Shown here piece by piece: positions 32,313 to 42,186 of a DNA stretch of 64,000 nt. The DNA comes from Echinometra lucunter (lineage: Eukaryota > Echinodermata > Echinoidea > Camarodonta > Echinometridae). The DNA lies in the NCBI GenBank assembly GCA_029962745.1, contig CM057155.1, positions 34,154,753 to 34,218,752 on the forward strand. The letters are read 5' to 3'. The position numbers and the translations under genes were made by a program. Within the stretch, counting starts at the first letter, position 1. Every line of letters begins with the position of its first letter. Under the pieces are notes generated by a model, which saw only the letters and a program-made list of their open reading frames with translations, did no database searches and was not told where the DNA came from.

Positions 32313-33424
32313 CGTTGATGCCACAAAAGAACCAGATGTGCCATCTTTCGGAAGACTTGTGAATCATGGGGACAAAAAGATAGCGAACTGCAAGCAAAAG
32401 TTCTCGAGATCAGTGGAGTTCCAAGACTGATCCTTTTTGCTACCCAGGACTTGCAGATGAAAGAAGAAATATTATATGACTATGAACTTCCCCGAAATTT
32501 CAAATTCCCTCCACAGTATTATGCCAATCTGATAGAGGAACTTCAAAAAGATCGCACTGACTGTTCTGCCTGTGCATCGACAACTTCGGCTGAAACTTCA
32601 AGGAGGGCACAGAGACTATCCATGATGATCATTCTATTGAAGGAGCCTCTGAACAGCCATCTGAGGAAGAGAAGCTTAAAACAGATTTTGTGAAAGAAAT
32701 TCATAATACTGACAGTTCTGCCTGTGCATTGAAAACTGCAGCTGAACCCTCTGAGGAGAGCACAGAGACTATCCATGATGATCATTCTATTGAAGGAGCC
32801 TCTGAACAGCCATCTGAGGAAGAGAAGCTTAAAACAGATTTTGTGAAAGAAATTCATAATACTGACAGTTCTGCCTGTGCATTGAAAACTGCAGCTGAAC
32901 CCTCTGAGGAGAGCACAGAGACTATCCATGATGATCATTCTATTGAAGGAGCCTCTGTACAGCCATCCGAGGAAGAGAAGCTTAAACCAGATTTTGTGGA
33001 AGAAATTCATAATACTGACAGTTCTGCCTGTGCGTTGACAACTGCAGCTTTCACCGATGGACCAACCTTTTACATCATGCACTTTTGTATGATTTTTTCT
33101 GTTGTTGTCGGTTTCCCCCACCCTTTCCAGGATGACGAGAACCCGAACTCTGTCTGCATCAAAACAAATGAAAGAGAGGTGTTTGAATCGACAAGCTTCG
33201 AAGTCAAAGCTGAGGAGATGGCAATCTGCAGCACAGACACAATTCATACTGCACTTAGCTGCTACATATCATCATTCTATGCCTTCAATCTGGCCTACAT
33301 ACCACGGCTTCAGAAGACAATTTTATTCATTCAGAATTTCTTCCCAGGTGTTAAGGATGGAACCAGTGAGGAGAAACCAGTGCTCACCCTGGCATCGAGA
33401 TTGACCAAAAAGTCACGACATTAA
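32313..33424 (+). pseudogene. SET-domain (KMT5A/SETD8-like) gene remnant with acidic repeats
   Basis: After a TATACAG acceptor, C|VDATKEPDVPSFGRLVNHG is the SET-domain segment of KMT5A-type histone H4K20 methyltransferases (CVDAT...GRL-N-H). A 1-nt deletion near 32395 shifts the frame, after which KVLEISGVPRLILFATQDL and EEILYDYELP complete the SET C-terminus (the E..LYDY element binds cofactor). A second 1-nt loss near 32605 leads into 51-aa acidic repeats (32559-33050) and then to a different C-terminal segment: CYISSFYAFNLAYIPRLQKT and LTLASRLTKKSRH before TAA (33422-33424). The 33131 boundary (TTTCCAG|GAT) looks like a splice acceptor, yet the frame runs through it. Conserved catalytic half plus two frameshifts: a decayed copy, or an assembly with indel errors. 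Confidence 0.65.
32559..33050 (+). repeat. 153-bp coding tandem repeat (51-aa unit), about three copies
   Basis: GACAGTTCTGCCTGTGC recurs at 32711, 32864 and 33017 (153 bp apart) with a 1-nt-shorter first unit beginning at 32559. Encoded unit is acidic: HDDHSIEGASEQPSEEEKLK with DSSACALKTAAEPSEES. Confidence 0.85.
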
Positions 33425-34225
33425 ATTGAAACACATCTCTTGGTTGGTTATGAATGGTTTTTATTTGGGAACAATATTTGTGAGTTCCATTTACCTTTGT
33501 CCTTGGTTTAAAGGTCACTTGAAGCCATCCCCCCCCAACACTCAAAGAAAAAAAAAAGGGAAATGAAATGGCAACATAATTTTATTGATTCCTGGGTCAA
33601 GTGGAATACATTTATGGACATAGCCAAAAATTTATATGAACTGCACACAAGGCCAAGCTTTAACTACACATGCCCACTACTATTGATATGTAAAATTTCT
33701 TACCATTTAGCTGTTTATGCTGGATTTTATGACTGAACTTTGCAGAATGTAATCACCAGGGGGGAGGGCACTTGGTACTGCTTGTATATAGTCATGACGT
33801 AGCCTGTGAGGCACATCCCTGTAGGCCCTACTGCCAATTATACAAAGTGCCCTCCCCTCTGGTGATTTAGAGGTCTCGTGTCAGAACTTACTGCCACCCC
33901 GATAGTTGGAAATGTGCACTTGAAGAGTGTAAAGGAAGATCTGCTCAAGTACACACATCTATTGTCTCACAGGGATTATCAGCTCTTATTTCATTGTGAT
34001 AGGTTTGTGTACTTCATTAGATCTATCAGTTAATAGTTGTAACTTAGGGAATCTTTGTACAACTCTGGGGTGCGTGCATAGGCTGTCGTGTGTACGTGTG
34101 AGTGTATAGTTTTGGTGCGTGCTGTGTGTGGACCCACCCACTCTTTCGGCTGGATATTTTCCGTCAGGAAAATTTAGTCACCGTTGGATCCAATTCTAGC
34201 CAGGTATTTACCGGATAAGGTTGTC
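33425..34225 (+). other. Non-coding; holds a 117-bp palindromic MITE
   Basis: Apart from the inverted repeat at 33751-33867 nothing is recognised. The last 200 bp could be the 5' untranslated region or LTR of the retroelement ORF that follows. Confidence 0.4.
33751..33867. mobile_element. Small MITE/inverted repeat, 117 bp
   Basis: AATCACCAGGGGGGAGGGCA at the left is mirrored by GTGCCCTCCCCTCTGGTGAT at the right (about 24 bp, one or two mismatches). Flanks TA/TTA give no firm target duplication. Confidence 0.6.
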
Positions 34226-34917
34226 ATGTCTGATGGTGAAGATAAGATCCCCATTAATATGTGCTCCTTTGACGAGCTCAATGATGTACCAGGGCTAGCT
34301 CCAGCTCAGGCCGGAATAATTTTGGGACTCCGATCTGAGCACGGAAATATAACCCCCGAACTTTTTGAGGTGTCTCCAGGGCTGGCAGAGTCTAGGGGGC
34401 TACTTGATAAGTTTGATTTTTTTAAAGATAAGTTTTGGGGGCAGTCAAGGCACATTTCCCACTCTGTTGGGGCATCAGGCTCCGGCCACAAACACTCCCT
34501 GCAGGGCGTCAGCTCAGCCGGGGGAGGGGTGGGTGTCTGAGAATACATACATGTACCCCTACGATGTTTACCCGCCCCATTTATCAAACCAAGAGAACAA
34601 ATTATGTAGGTCGCAGGGGGAGATCCCAGTTCCTTCCTATGTACCTGGGAAGAAGCAGTCCTCGTCTAATTCCCATAAGGTGACCCTGAAGGGCAGCAGG
34701 TCCATGGGAAATCAGCCAATAGCCAATGGGGAGGGTGGATGAGGCCCCTAGAGGGTCATATGAATCTGGAAGGCTCTCTCGGATGGGGGGCGTCCCCGCC
34801 GACTGGTTGGGACACTTTGGCCCCTCTACCTGGGAGTTTCCTGAGGATGGGGGTTCAGCAGGTGCCAATAGGGGAGATGTCAGTTTAGGGCGGGGTCTAC
34901 AGACCCCACCCTTCCAG
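34226..34917 (+). pseudogene. Retroelement ORF1-like fragment with helix-hairpin-helix segment
   Basis: From ATG 34226: MSDGEDKIPINMCSFDELND then VPGLAPAQAGIILGLRSEHG. The pattern IN-x-C-s-x-x-E-L-x-x-V-P-G-L-x-x-x-x-A-x-x-I-l-x-L-R is a ComEA-type helix-hairpin-helix, which in marine invertebrates turns up in retroelement gag-like ORFs. The first frame stops at 34540; Pro/Ser/Gly-rich peptide continues in another frame (YMYPYDVYPPHLSNQENK, then IANGEGGW). The unit ends abruptly at the GGGCCGG start of the next element, which probably inserted into it. No protease, RT or integrase follows. Confidence 0.45.
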
Positions 34918-35249
34918 GGCCGGTATTCAATTCAATACTTCGATTAAGTAAAACTTTTACTAAGTATTTTACTTGGCTCAGCAAAATGCTTAAACTCGTA
35001 TTCAATTCACTTCTAACATTGTCTAAGTATTTTACTCACAACGACCCGACTTTGAGCAAAATACTTAGGCACGATGACGTCACCAACATCATTCAGAAGC
35101 AATTTTAGAGAGTGAAAAATTTGTGCGGTGAGCGATCGTTTTGTCTATGGGAAATTACGTGTTAAAAATAATCACGCAGACGACTTTTTCATGTACAAAC
35201 ATATTGGAAGATTTGAGCCTGTGTGAGAGGGAGAAAGAACCACAAAGAT
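34918..35249 (+). mobile_element. Left part of a Harbinger-type element (candidate)
   Basis: GGGCCGGTATTCAATTC opens a block with repeated TAAGTATTTTACT and AAAATACTTAG motifs (subterminal repeats), directly upstream of a Myb-like ORF. I found no matching inverted right end within 2 kb. Confidence 0.4.
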
Positions 35250-35543
35250 ATGGAGCAAAAGTCAAAGAGAAAGACAAATTATTCTGAAAGAGAGAAGATA
35301 ATTCTCATTGAAGAGTATAAGGCAAGGGAAAACATCTTAAAACCCCGCCTAGGATCAACCGTGTCACTCAGTGACAAGGAGAATGCATGGAAAGAAATCA
35401 CTGACAAGATAAATGCAGCCAACCCGACTACTTTCCGATCTGTCGCCGATGTCAAGAAAAAGTGGAACAACCTCAATACATCCATACGATCAAACCTTCA
35501 TGAGAAGAAAAATGCTGAAAAAACTGGTAAAGAAATATTGTAA
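35250..35543 (+). CDS. Myb/SANT-like DNA-binding protein (Harbinger ORF type), N-terminal exon
   Basis: From ATG 35250 (MEQKSKRKTNYSEREKIIL). A trihelix/Myb domain occupies residues about 9-80: YSEREKIILIEEYKARENIL, then a middle helix with AWKEITDKINAAN and a third VADVKKKWNNLNTSIR. This is the Myb_DNA-bind_5/regulatory-protein type carried as second gene by Harbinger transposons, and it also occurs in host genes. The frame runs to TAA at 35541-35543; a donor at AACTG|GTAAAG (35527) could instead splice onward. There are no lesions. A HARBI1-like nuclease lies 30 kb upstream, too far to be the same copy. Confidence 0.65.
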   Translation: MEQKSKRKTNYSEREKIILIEEYKARENILKPRLGSTVSLSDKENAWKEITDKINAANPTTFRSVADVKKKWNNLNTSIRSNLHEKKNAEKTGKEIL

Positions 35544-35964
35544 TCTATAATTCCTTGCTCCCGTGTTAGTGAATTAATTTTCCTCAAAACATACTACAAA
35601 AGATGTAAACAAACCTCTTTCTCACGATCAGCTGAGGACATGAATGACCTTAAATTGAACCCATGCACCGCGCAATATGCACTATATGCAAACGCTATAG
35701 AGCGTTGTTGTCGACATGGAAATTTCTTCGTCTAACGTTGTGTTATATTGTTCGATCGGTTGATCATGCCAGTTATATAGGAAGCATTGATTTACAAGCT
35801 TTCTGTGATTCACCAACATTTTAGTCAGTTAAGGCAGTTTGAAATGTTTGTCAAGTTTGGTGGATTGATCACTGATGGGGATGCTAGTTGACGCTTCACT
35901 GCAACAACGGATGATTTATTCATGGCATCGTCCCTGGGCGCCGGGCCATGGGCATGGCATGGGG

Positions 35965-35998
<34 letters not shown>

Positions 35999-36489
35999 CT
36001 AACAGCTAGCTTGGCATTGCCATTGCTTTGGGCTAGCCGGGCATGCAAGTAGGGTATACGGTCTATGAATCTTTTGATCAGTTAGTAGTTCAAGCGTTGT
36101 AAATATAGTCTCCAGTTTCAATTTGAATTACAAGTTGTGAAATTTTGATTACTATTGCTATATTACTGATTACTATTAACTTGGGTCTTATTTTCATTTC
36201 AAACCTTTAATCAACCAAGTAAGTTTGAGCTATGGATAGCTTTGAAAGAAGAGTAATGACCAAGATTTCTCCATTTTCTTGCTTGAATTTATCGGCCCGC
36301 AACTTTATAATCCCATTGCCTGGGCTTGGCTATTTTGTTTCATCTGTTTGTGACTCTTAGTTACTCCACTGCAGAATTGCAGCAGAGTAACTAAAAAATC
36401 GCAAACAGAAGAAAGTGTCGGCACGCACGCAACAGGATCATACCATAATATATTTATAGATCTAGATAAGGAAATATAGGTCTTAACTC
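35544..36489 (+). other. Non-coding with (ACT)n microsatellite
   Basis: (CTA)n at 35966-35998. No gene recognised; the 107-codon minus frame at 36305-36628 overlaps the GC-richer subterminal repeats of the piggyBac element. Confidence 0.5.
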
Positions 36490-36801
36490 TTAACGTGCCG
36501 GAAACACGTATTCGTGCATGCGCTGGCGTGCCACACACACACAAATGAGTTTCCGTTCGCTTGCCATGTACACACAATCGCTCATCCGCTCGCGTGCCAC
36601 GAACACATTTTCGTGCAGAAGTACGCACACTAATTGTAATGCCTATTGTACTGTGATTATTGCGTTCACGCTCCGAAGCCTATTGTTATTGTATTCAGCG
36701 TGCTCAGTTGTTTTACTTTGGCTTGCTTCGACTACATCGTTACATAGCGTTTTTCAGAGTAAATTAAGATTTTTGTCATCAAATATTCTCAAGTTGTGAT
36801 C
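36490..36801 (+). promoter_or_regulatory. Putative left flank of piggyBac element with repeated CGTGCCA motifs
   Basis: TTAACGTGCCGG at 36490 is followed by GCGTGCCACACACAC, GCTTGCCATGTACAC and GCGTGCCACGAACAC: spaced repeats that look like subterminal binding sites, leading to the transposase start at 36802. TTAA is the piggyBac target. No mirrored right end was found, so this boundary is a guess. Confidence 0.35.
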
Positions 36802-39163
36802 ATGGCTCCTCGTCGCAAGAGAGCACGATACATAGACCCAGATTTGGTACGTGAAATGGTATTGCAGCCAGTGGAATCCATGCGGGCGGACTCCGACTCG
36901 GATTCACCTATCGAAAGTGACAGCGATAGTTCGGACAATGAGATTGACAATGGTCCCACGCGTAACAATCCAAGTGGGGATGATGATGTCAGTGGCATGC
37001 ACGACTCGGATAGTGAGTTTGAAGAAGACGCTGAGATTGAGGCTCCCCCTGAGAACCAACGAGACCATGATCAGCCCTGGATAAGTGTTGGCAAGGAGCA
37101 ATGGGATCCGAACTGGCTTGATCATTACGATGACCAGCCCAAACTACTGTTTGATGCCAACAACAAGAAACCAGTTGACTTCTTTTACCGCTATTTTCCG
37201 GAGGATTTATTCGATACCCTGGCAACCCAGACCAATTTGTATGCTCAACAAACTCGTCAGAAGCTTGGTGTTCTACAAAAGCACTCTCGTCTGAACAGAT
37301 GGAGGGACACTTCTTCAGATGAGATGAAGGCATTCACTGCCCTCCAGATTGCAATGGGCCTTGTCTCAAAAGCATCTCTGCCAATGTATTGGGAAGAGCA
37401 TTGGCTTTTAGGAACCCCAGGATTTGGGACTGTCATGAGTCGAAATAGGTAAGTCATCATTATTCACTCGCGTAAATTTCCATTATCATTAGTCGTTATT
37501 TCCCATTGTACCCCCCACAAAAAATAGATCTCTAAATAAATAAATAAATTAAAAAGAATAATTAAAATAAACCAATAAATTAATGAAATTATATTTTTTA
37601 GACCGATTGCGCGTTAAAAACATTTTCGAAAATTTTTATTTTTTTAGATGAAATTGTTTTTTTTTAATATGTATATAGATAAGTCAGGGCATGGATGCAA
37701 AATAGCTCTTTGCTGGTCGTTTGTACCTGTCTAAATATATTCTAATAGCTAATAAATAAATGAATTGAAATTGTACTCTTTTTTTAACTGTGGAACAAAT
37801 AATTTTCAATTATTTCAAATAAAAATTCGAAAATAATAAAATTATGAATGATTAAATAAATTATTGTTATATTAAATTCAAGGATATTGCATGAAGAAAG
37901 CAGTGTTAGTGTTGTTTGTAATTTTCTCAAAATTCAAAATGAGGTAGTTATTACTTTTGTATTTATTTTGTTTCTTTTTTTTTCTTATTCATTACTTGCT
38001 GCAGATACCAATTGATCCACTCCTTGCTGCATTTTGTTGACAACGAGACACGCGTACCTCGTGGGGAAGAAGGCTACAACGCTCTCTTCAAGATCCAGCC
38101 AGTCATCGATCGCGTCCGTCCAACTTACCAGGCATCCTTTTCTCCTGGCCGGAACCTCTCGGTAGATGAAAGCCTGGCGCCGTTCAAGGGACGAGTCGGA
38201 TTCAAGCAGTTTATGCCTCTGAAACCAACCAAGTGGGGCATCAAGTTCTGGGTGATCACAGACTCTGCTATGGGATTTTGCCTAGATTGGTCAGTGTACA
38301 CAGGCAAGGATGAAAGACAACCAAGAGACGGTGATGGGTTGACATCACGTATTGTGAAGAATCTTTCACAGTCGTTCAACGGTTCTGGTCGAACTGTCTA
38401 CATGGACAATTTTTACTCTTCACCAGACCTCTTTGAGTATCTGCAGGAGCAGAAGTTGGGTGCATGCGATACTTTGAGACTGAACCGAAGAGGAGTGCCA
38501 CCGGCAATGAGAGAGGCATCACTTCGAGCTCGCAAAGGAGACGACCCAGCGTTTTTCCGCAAAGGCGATATGTTGGGTGTTGCTTGGCATGATACTAGGC
38601 GAGTCAGCGTGTTGTCTACTGTCCATGGTACAGGAACTGTTGAGAAGACGATCCGGGACAAGCGATCAGAGACTGGAACACGCCAAGTGAAGAAACCTTG
38701 TGCAGTAGAAGGATACAACGAGTCGATGGGTGGCGTGGATCTCCTCGATCAAAGGATGTCTTATTATCGGTACCCACACAAACATCTGAAATGGTATATG
38801 GTGGTGTACCATTTTCTCATGGAGGTAGCCCTGGTGAATGCGTATCTGTCGTACCGTGTTGCCACCAACGACAAGAAGACGAGCACGCGACAGTTTAGGA
38901 GTGCTGTCATCAACGGATTGGTGAGCAACTACGTTAAGCCCGAAACAACTGGAAGGCCCAAGGTACTTCGAGAAATCAATCGAAACCAAGAGCTCAGGTA
39001 TCAAGGGGAGCATTGGGTTGCCAAGTCAGACGATCCAAAGTACCGTCCTGCATGTGTGGTTTGTAAGAAGAACAACAAGCGGGTTACCACATCATTCCTG
39101 TGCGTAACATGCAAACTTCCAATGTGCGTCCCATGTTTCAAGAAATATCATAAGAAGCCCTAA
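36802..39163 (+). CDS. piggyBac-type transposase, intact, two exons (601 aa)
   Basis: Exon 1 36802-37448 (ATG in ATCATGG context) and exon 2 38005-39163 join in phase (AAT AG|A TAC) with GTAAGT and CTGCAG splice sites; total 1806 nt, 601 aa. Residues 1-95 are basic then strongly acidic (Ser-Asp runs). The DDE_Tnp_1_7 domain spans about 125-540, with LSVDES (D270), VYMDNFYSS (D350) and MGGVDLLDQ (D461, D464), nearly the spacing of the insect piggyBac triad. The C-terminus has a cysteine-rich domain CVVC...CVTC...CVPCFKKYH (about 562-596) that in piggyBac reads the terminal repeats. The intron is 556 bp and AT-rich. All catalytic residues are present and there are no stops. It could be an active element or a domesticated PGBD-like gene; matched terminal repeats are not evident. 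Confidence 0.9.
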
Positions 39164-39420
39164 AATCCTGAACTGTTTGACCATGAACTGGACATTAATT
39201 TGCTGTATTTTCTTATTGCCTTCTTATCTGTGTATCAGTGATCTTGGACATCAGTTATCATTTCTAGACAACTGGGAAATGTGAATTAAGCCGCGAAGAA
39301 TTGTTATTTCATTAATTTTATTACCATTTGTCATAATGTGTCATAATATGAATTGGACCAGAAAATTGCCATTTTGCAACATTGCCATTGATTTTCATGA
39401 ACAGATCTTGTGTTATTATT

Positions 39421-39965
39421 ATTGTCACTATTTATTTATTGCTATCGGTATTACTGTTTTTTTAGACACTTGTGTCTAATATTCATACATGTATATTATA
39501 TGTGAGGCCTCAACTTTGCCATCAATTTTACAAGAAAGAGCAATATCACTATTTTTCTTCATTGTTGTCAATATGCATCGCCACAATTTTGCCTTCATGG
39601 GCCATTTCAATTGCTGTCGAAGAAGAAATGTTTTCTTACTATTATTCATTTAGAATATTGTGTCTAATAAACACAGCCATGAATTTGTAATTGCAATTTA
39701 TTGTCACTATTTATTTATTGGTATCGGTATTACTGTTTTTTAGACACTTGTGTCTAATATTCATACATGTATATTATATGTGAAGCCTCAACTTTGCCAT
39801 CAATTTTACAAGAACGGGCATTATCAATATTTTTCTTCATTGTTGTCAATATGCATCGCCACAATTTTGCCTTCATGGGTCGTTTCAATTGCTGTAGAAG
39901 AAGAAATATTTTCTTACTATTATTCATTTAGAATATTGTGTCTAATAAACACAGCCATGAATTTC
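39421..39965 (+). repeat. 279-bp tandem duplication downstream of the piggyBac gene
   Basis: Two nearly identical copies (39421-39699 and 39700-39965), each ending with ATTGTGTCTAATAAACACAG, so a polyadenylation signal is carried twice. This is probably a duplicated 3' end of the transposase transcript. Confidence 0.8.
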
Positions 39966-39986
39966 TAAATATGTAAATGATTTCAG

Positions 39987-40193
39987 GTGAAAGATGTTGT
40001 GGGAGAAGACCTTGTCATCAAGTACATGGCCGAGTCTCGTCCAGGGTTATTTATATGGCCAGTACATGAGGATGTGTCTCAGGAATGTAGAAAACAGATA
40101 GTGAAGAAAATGCCTAACCCTGTCCTTCGGGAAGACATCAGCAGCACTAGATTAAAGTTTTTCACCTTTGCAGAACTCTCCCCAGAATCATGA
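39987..40193 (+). CDS. Terminal exon of an unidentified gene
   Basis: After the acceptor AAATGATTTCAG a 68-codon frame reads VKDVVGEDLVIKYMAESRPG, then FIWPVHEDVSQECRKQIVKK and ends FTFAELSPES before TGA (40191-40193). Composition and codon use look coding, and a good acceptor precedes it. Upstream exons are not recognisable between the piggyBac duplication and 30 kb. No known domain recognised. Confidence 0.45.
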   Translation: MKDVVGEDLVIKYMAESRPGLFIWPVHEDVSQECRKQIVKKMPNPVLREDISSTRLKFFTFAELSPES

Positions 40194-40909
40194 CTTACTC
40201 CATACAATTTATGAATGTCTTATTGATAATGAATCAAGTCATTCCATCTTCTACAGAGAACTTGTGTAAAGTCCAGTACACCCAATATCGTCCGAAACCA
40301 TCTCCTTTAAAATCCTTACAATATTCTCTACTGACTCTCGTGTAAGAGGAAAACCTAGAACTGCTTGTATTGATGTTAAGAAGGAGACGTGATTATTATA
40401 GCTGGATCATGCTAATTTATTGTTCTCACATTGTACTTCAGTATAAAGATTGTAATCACCTCTGTAGGCTTGTGTGGTATGAAAACATAAAATTTAAAGC
40501 AAGCTGGCACAAATTTTAGCAACCAACATCTTGGAGCGCATATATGACCTTCTTTTCTCTCTGATATTTACCATCTTTACTGTGTTTTGAGTGCTTTTTC
40601 TACAATGGTGTAAATTGTGTTGGACTACATCCCTCCAGAGAACATTTTGGAACTAAAGGTGATACCATTTTAAGCGAAACTCGTGAAATATTTATATGTT
40701 GAGGATTTGGTCTTCATATCATCATTTAATCTGTATCCCCAGACATTGATTTTTAAGTCAGCTATACATTAAGTTTACCTCAGGAGAGACATCACAGTTT
40801 AAATGGGCACCAGTACTGTAAAGTCAATGACCCAGGGGCTATAATCCTATTGTGCTGCCTTCAATAGAAAGACTTTCCAATCTACGCAAGATAGCCTCAA
40901 TTGTTCAAC
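40194..40909 (+). other. 3' flank of unidentified exon and presumed 5' end of the LINE
   Basis: No ORF. The 5' boundary of the LINE lies somewhere in the last 150 bp and cannot be fixed. Confidence 0.35.
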
Positions 40910-41650
40910 ATGTCGACCTCTCCTGTTACCACCAGATCACGGTCAAAGGAGAACTCCTCTCTCACAGAAGAAGTCATTAAGGATCTCTTGCAGAACAAAG
41001 GCTTTATAGCATTGGTGCAAGACTCAATTAACAACAAGATCAGAGCCCTGGAAGAAACTATTGAAAAGCAAGAATCAGATATAATGGACTTGCAGACCAG
41101 CAATGCTACTAAGGAAAGAGAAATAGAAGAGCTGAAAAAGAAGGTAAACGAGCAAGCAGAGCAGATGAAAGGGGTTACTCTGAACATCAATGCACAAGAA
41201 CAATACTCACGTCAAAATTGTCTTCGTTTCTTTGGGTGCCCGGAGAGAAAAGGTGAAAGCACTGACAATATTGTGATGAAAATCGTCAAGGACATCCTGA
41301 AGGTCGACCTCAATATTGATGACATTGAGAGAAGCCACAGAGTTGGTATGCCGGATCAGGAATCTACCAGTGGTAAAACACCTCGCGGAATCATTGTCAA
41401 GTTTAAGTCTTATCGAAAGCGTCAAGAAGTAATAGCGAATAGACGAAAACTGAAAGGGCACAAGAGGGCAATAGTCGAGGACCTTACGATAGCAAATCAA
41501 AAGCTACTGAGTACCACGAAAAAACATCCTGGTGTTGAGACTGCCTGGACCAATGATGGTAGAGTTATTGCTCTACTGAAAGGAAGTGAACACACGAAAA
41601 AACTCATAAGAAATGAATATGACCTGAAAAAACTACATTATGATAAATGA
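40910..41650 (+). CDS. LINE ORF1 protein (coiled coil + RRM-like domain)
   Basis: 246 aa from ATG 40910. Residues about 45-95 form a heptad-rich coiled coil (ALEETIEKQESDIMDLQTS...EIEELKKKVNEQ), which trimerises ORF1p in L1-like elements. Then comes an RRM-like stretch beginning NINAQEQYSRQNCLRFFG, a segment with IERSHRVG and a basic C-terminal domain (KFKSYRKRQEVI..RRKLKG, EDLT, WTNDGRVIAL). This is the Transposase_22/L1-ORF1p plan, also found in CR1-group elements. No lesions. It is an RNA-binding chaperone for the LINE RNP in the cytoplasm. It precedes ORF2 by 536 bp. Confidence 0.85.
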   Translation: MSTSPVTTRSRSKENSSLTEEVIKDLLQNKGFIALVQDSINNKIRALEETIEKQESDIMDLQTSNATKEREIEELKKKVNEQAEQMKGVTLNINAQEQYSRQNCLRFFGCPERKGESTDNIVMKIVKDILKVDLNIDDIERSHRVGMPDQESTSGKTPRGIIVKFKSYRKRQEVIANRRKLKGHKRAIVEDLTIANQKLLSTTKKHPGVETAWTNDGRVIALLKGSEHTKKLIRNEYDLKKLHYDK

Positions 41651-42186
41651 AAAATGAATCTTTGTACTATGTTCCACCTGATCTTCTGGAGGGAAAGTTT
41701 GCCATCATTTCAAAAAAGTGAACATTTTTGATCATATATTTTGTTGCATTTGTATGAAATGTTACTTATATATTCCTGTTTAGGAATTCATTCCTTTTGA
41801 TTTTTTTTTTCCCAAGAAAAAAACACGACATTTTCCCTTTATTTATATTGTATTTATACAAAACATTACCCATTATTCCTCTTCTGTAGGAATCCAATGC
41901 TTTTGAATTTTGTTGTATATTTTTTCTATTTCTGTGTCATTCATCCACTAATATTTTTGCATTGTCTTTTTATCATTCTTACATGTACATGTTTTACACA
42001 TGATGAAAGGATGTAACCATTTTGCCTTGTCTTTTTGTGCTCATTTATATATGAGCTGCCGTTATATTCCTTTAAATCAAGGTTATGGCAATATTGTTTT
42101 CTACAAAGCTGCTTTCCCCTCATTTTCTTTTTCCCCCATTGTTGTAATGGAAGTCTATAATAATATTATTCAAAACACACTTCTGT
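41651..42186 (+). other. Inter-ORF spacer of the LINE
   Basis: T-rich and without coding potential. Contains two related segments around 41755-41795 and 41855-41900 ('ATT-CTT-GTAGGAAT-CAATGCTTTTGA'-like), a short duplication. Confidence 0.5.

Noticed and set aside
32543..33247. 234-codon minus-strand frame
   Set aside because: Shadow of the plus-strand 153-bp coding repeats; the plus strand carries the SET homology.
39164..39420. Right terminal repeat of the intact piggyBac element
   Set aside because: I looked for a mirror of TTAACGTGCC followed by TTAA and found none, so the right boundary is not claimed.
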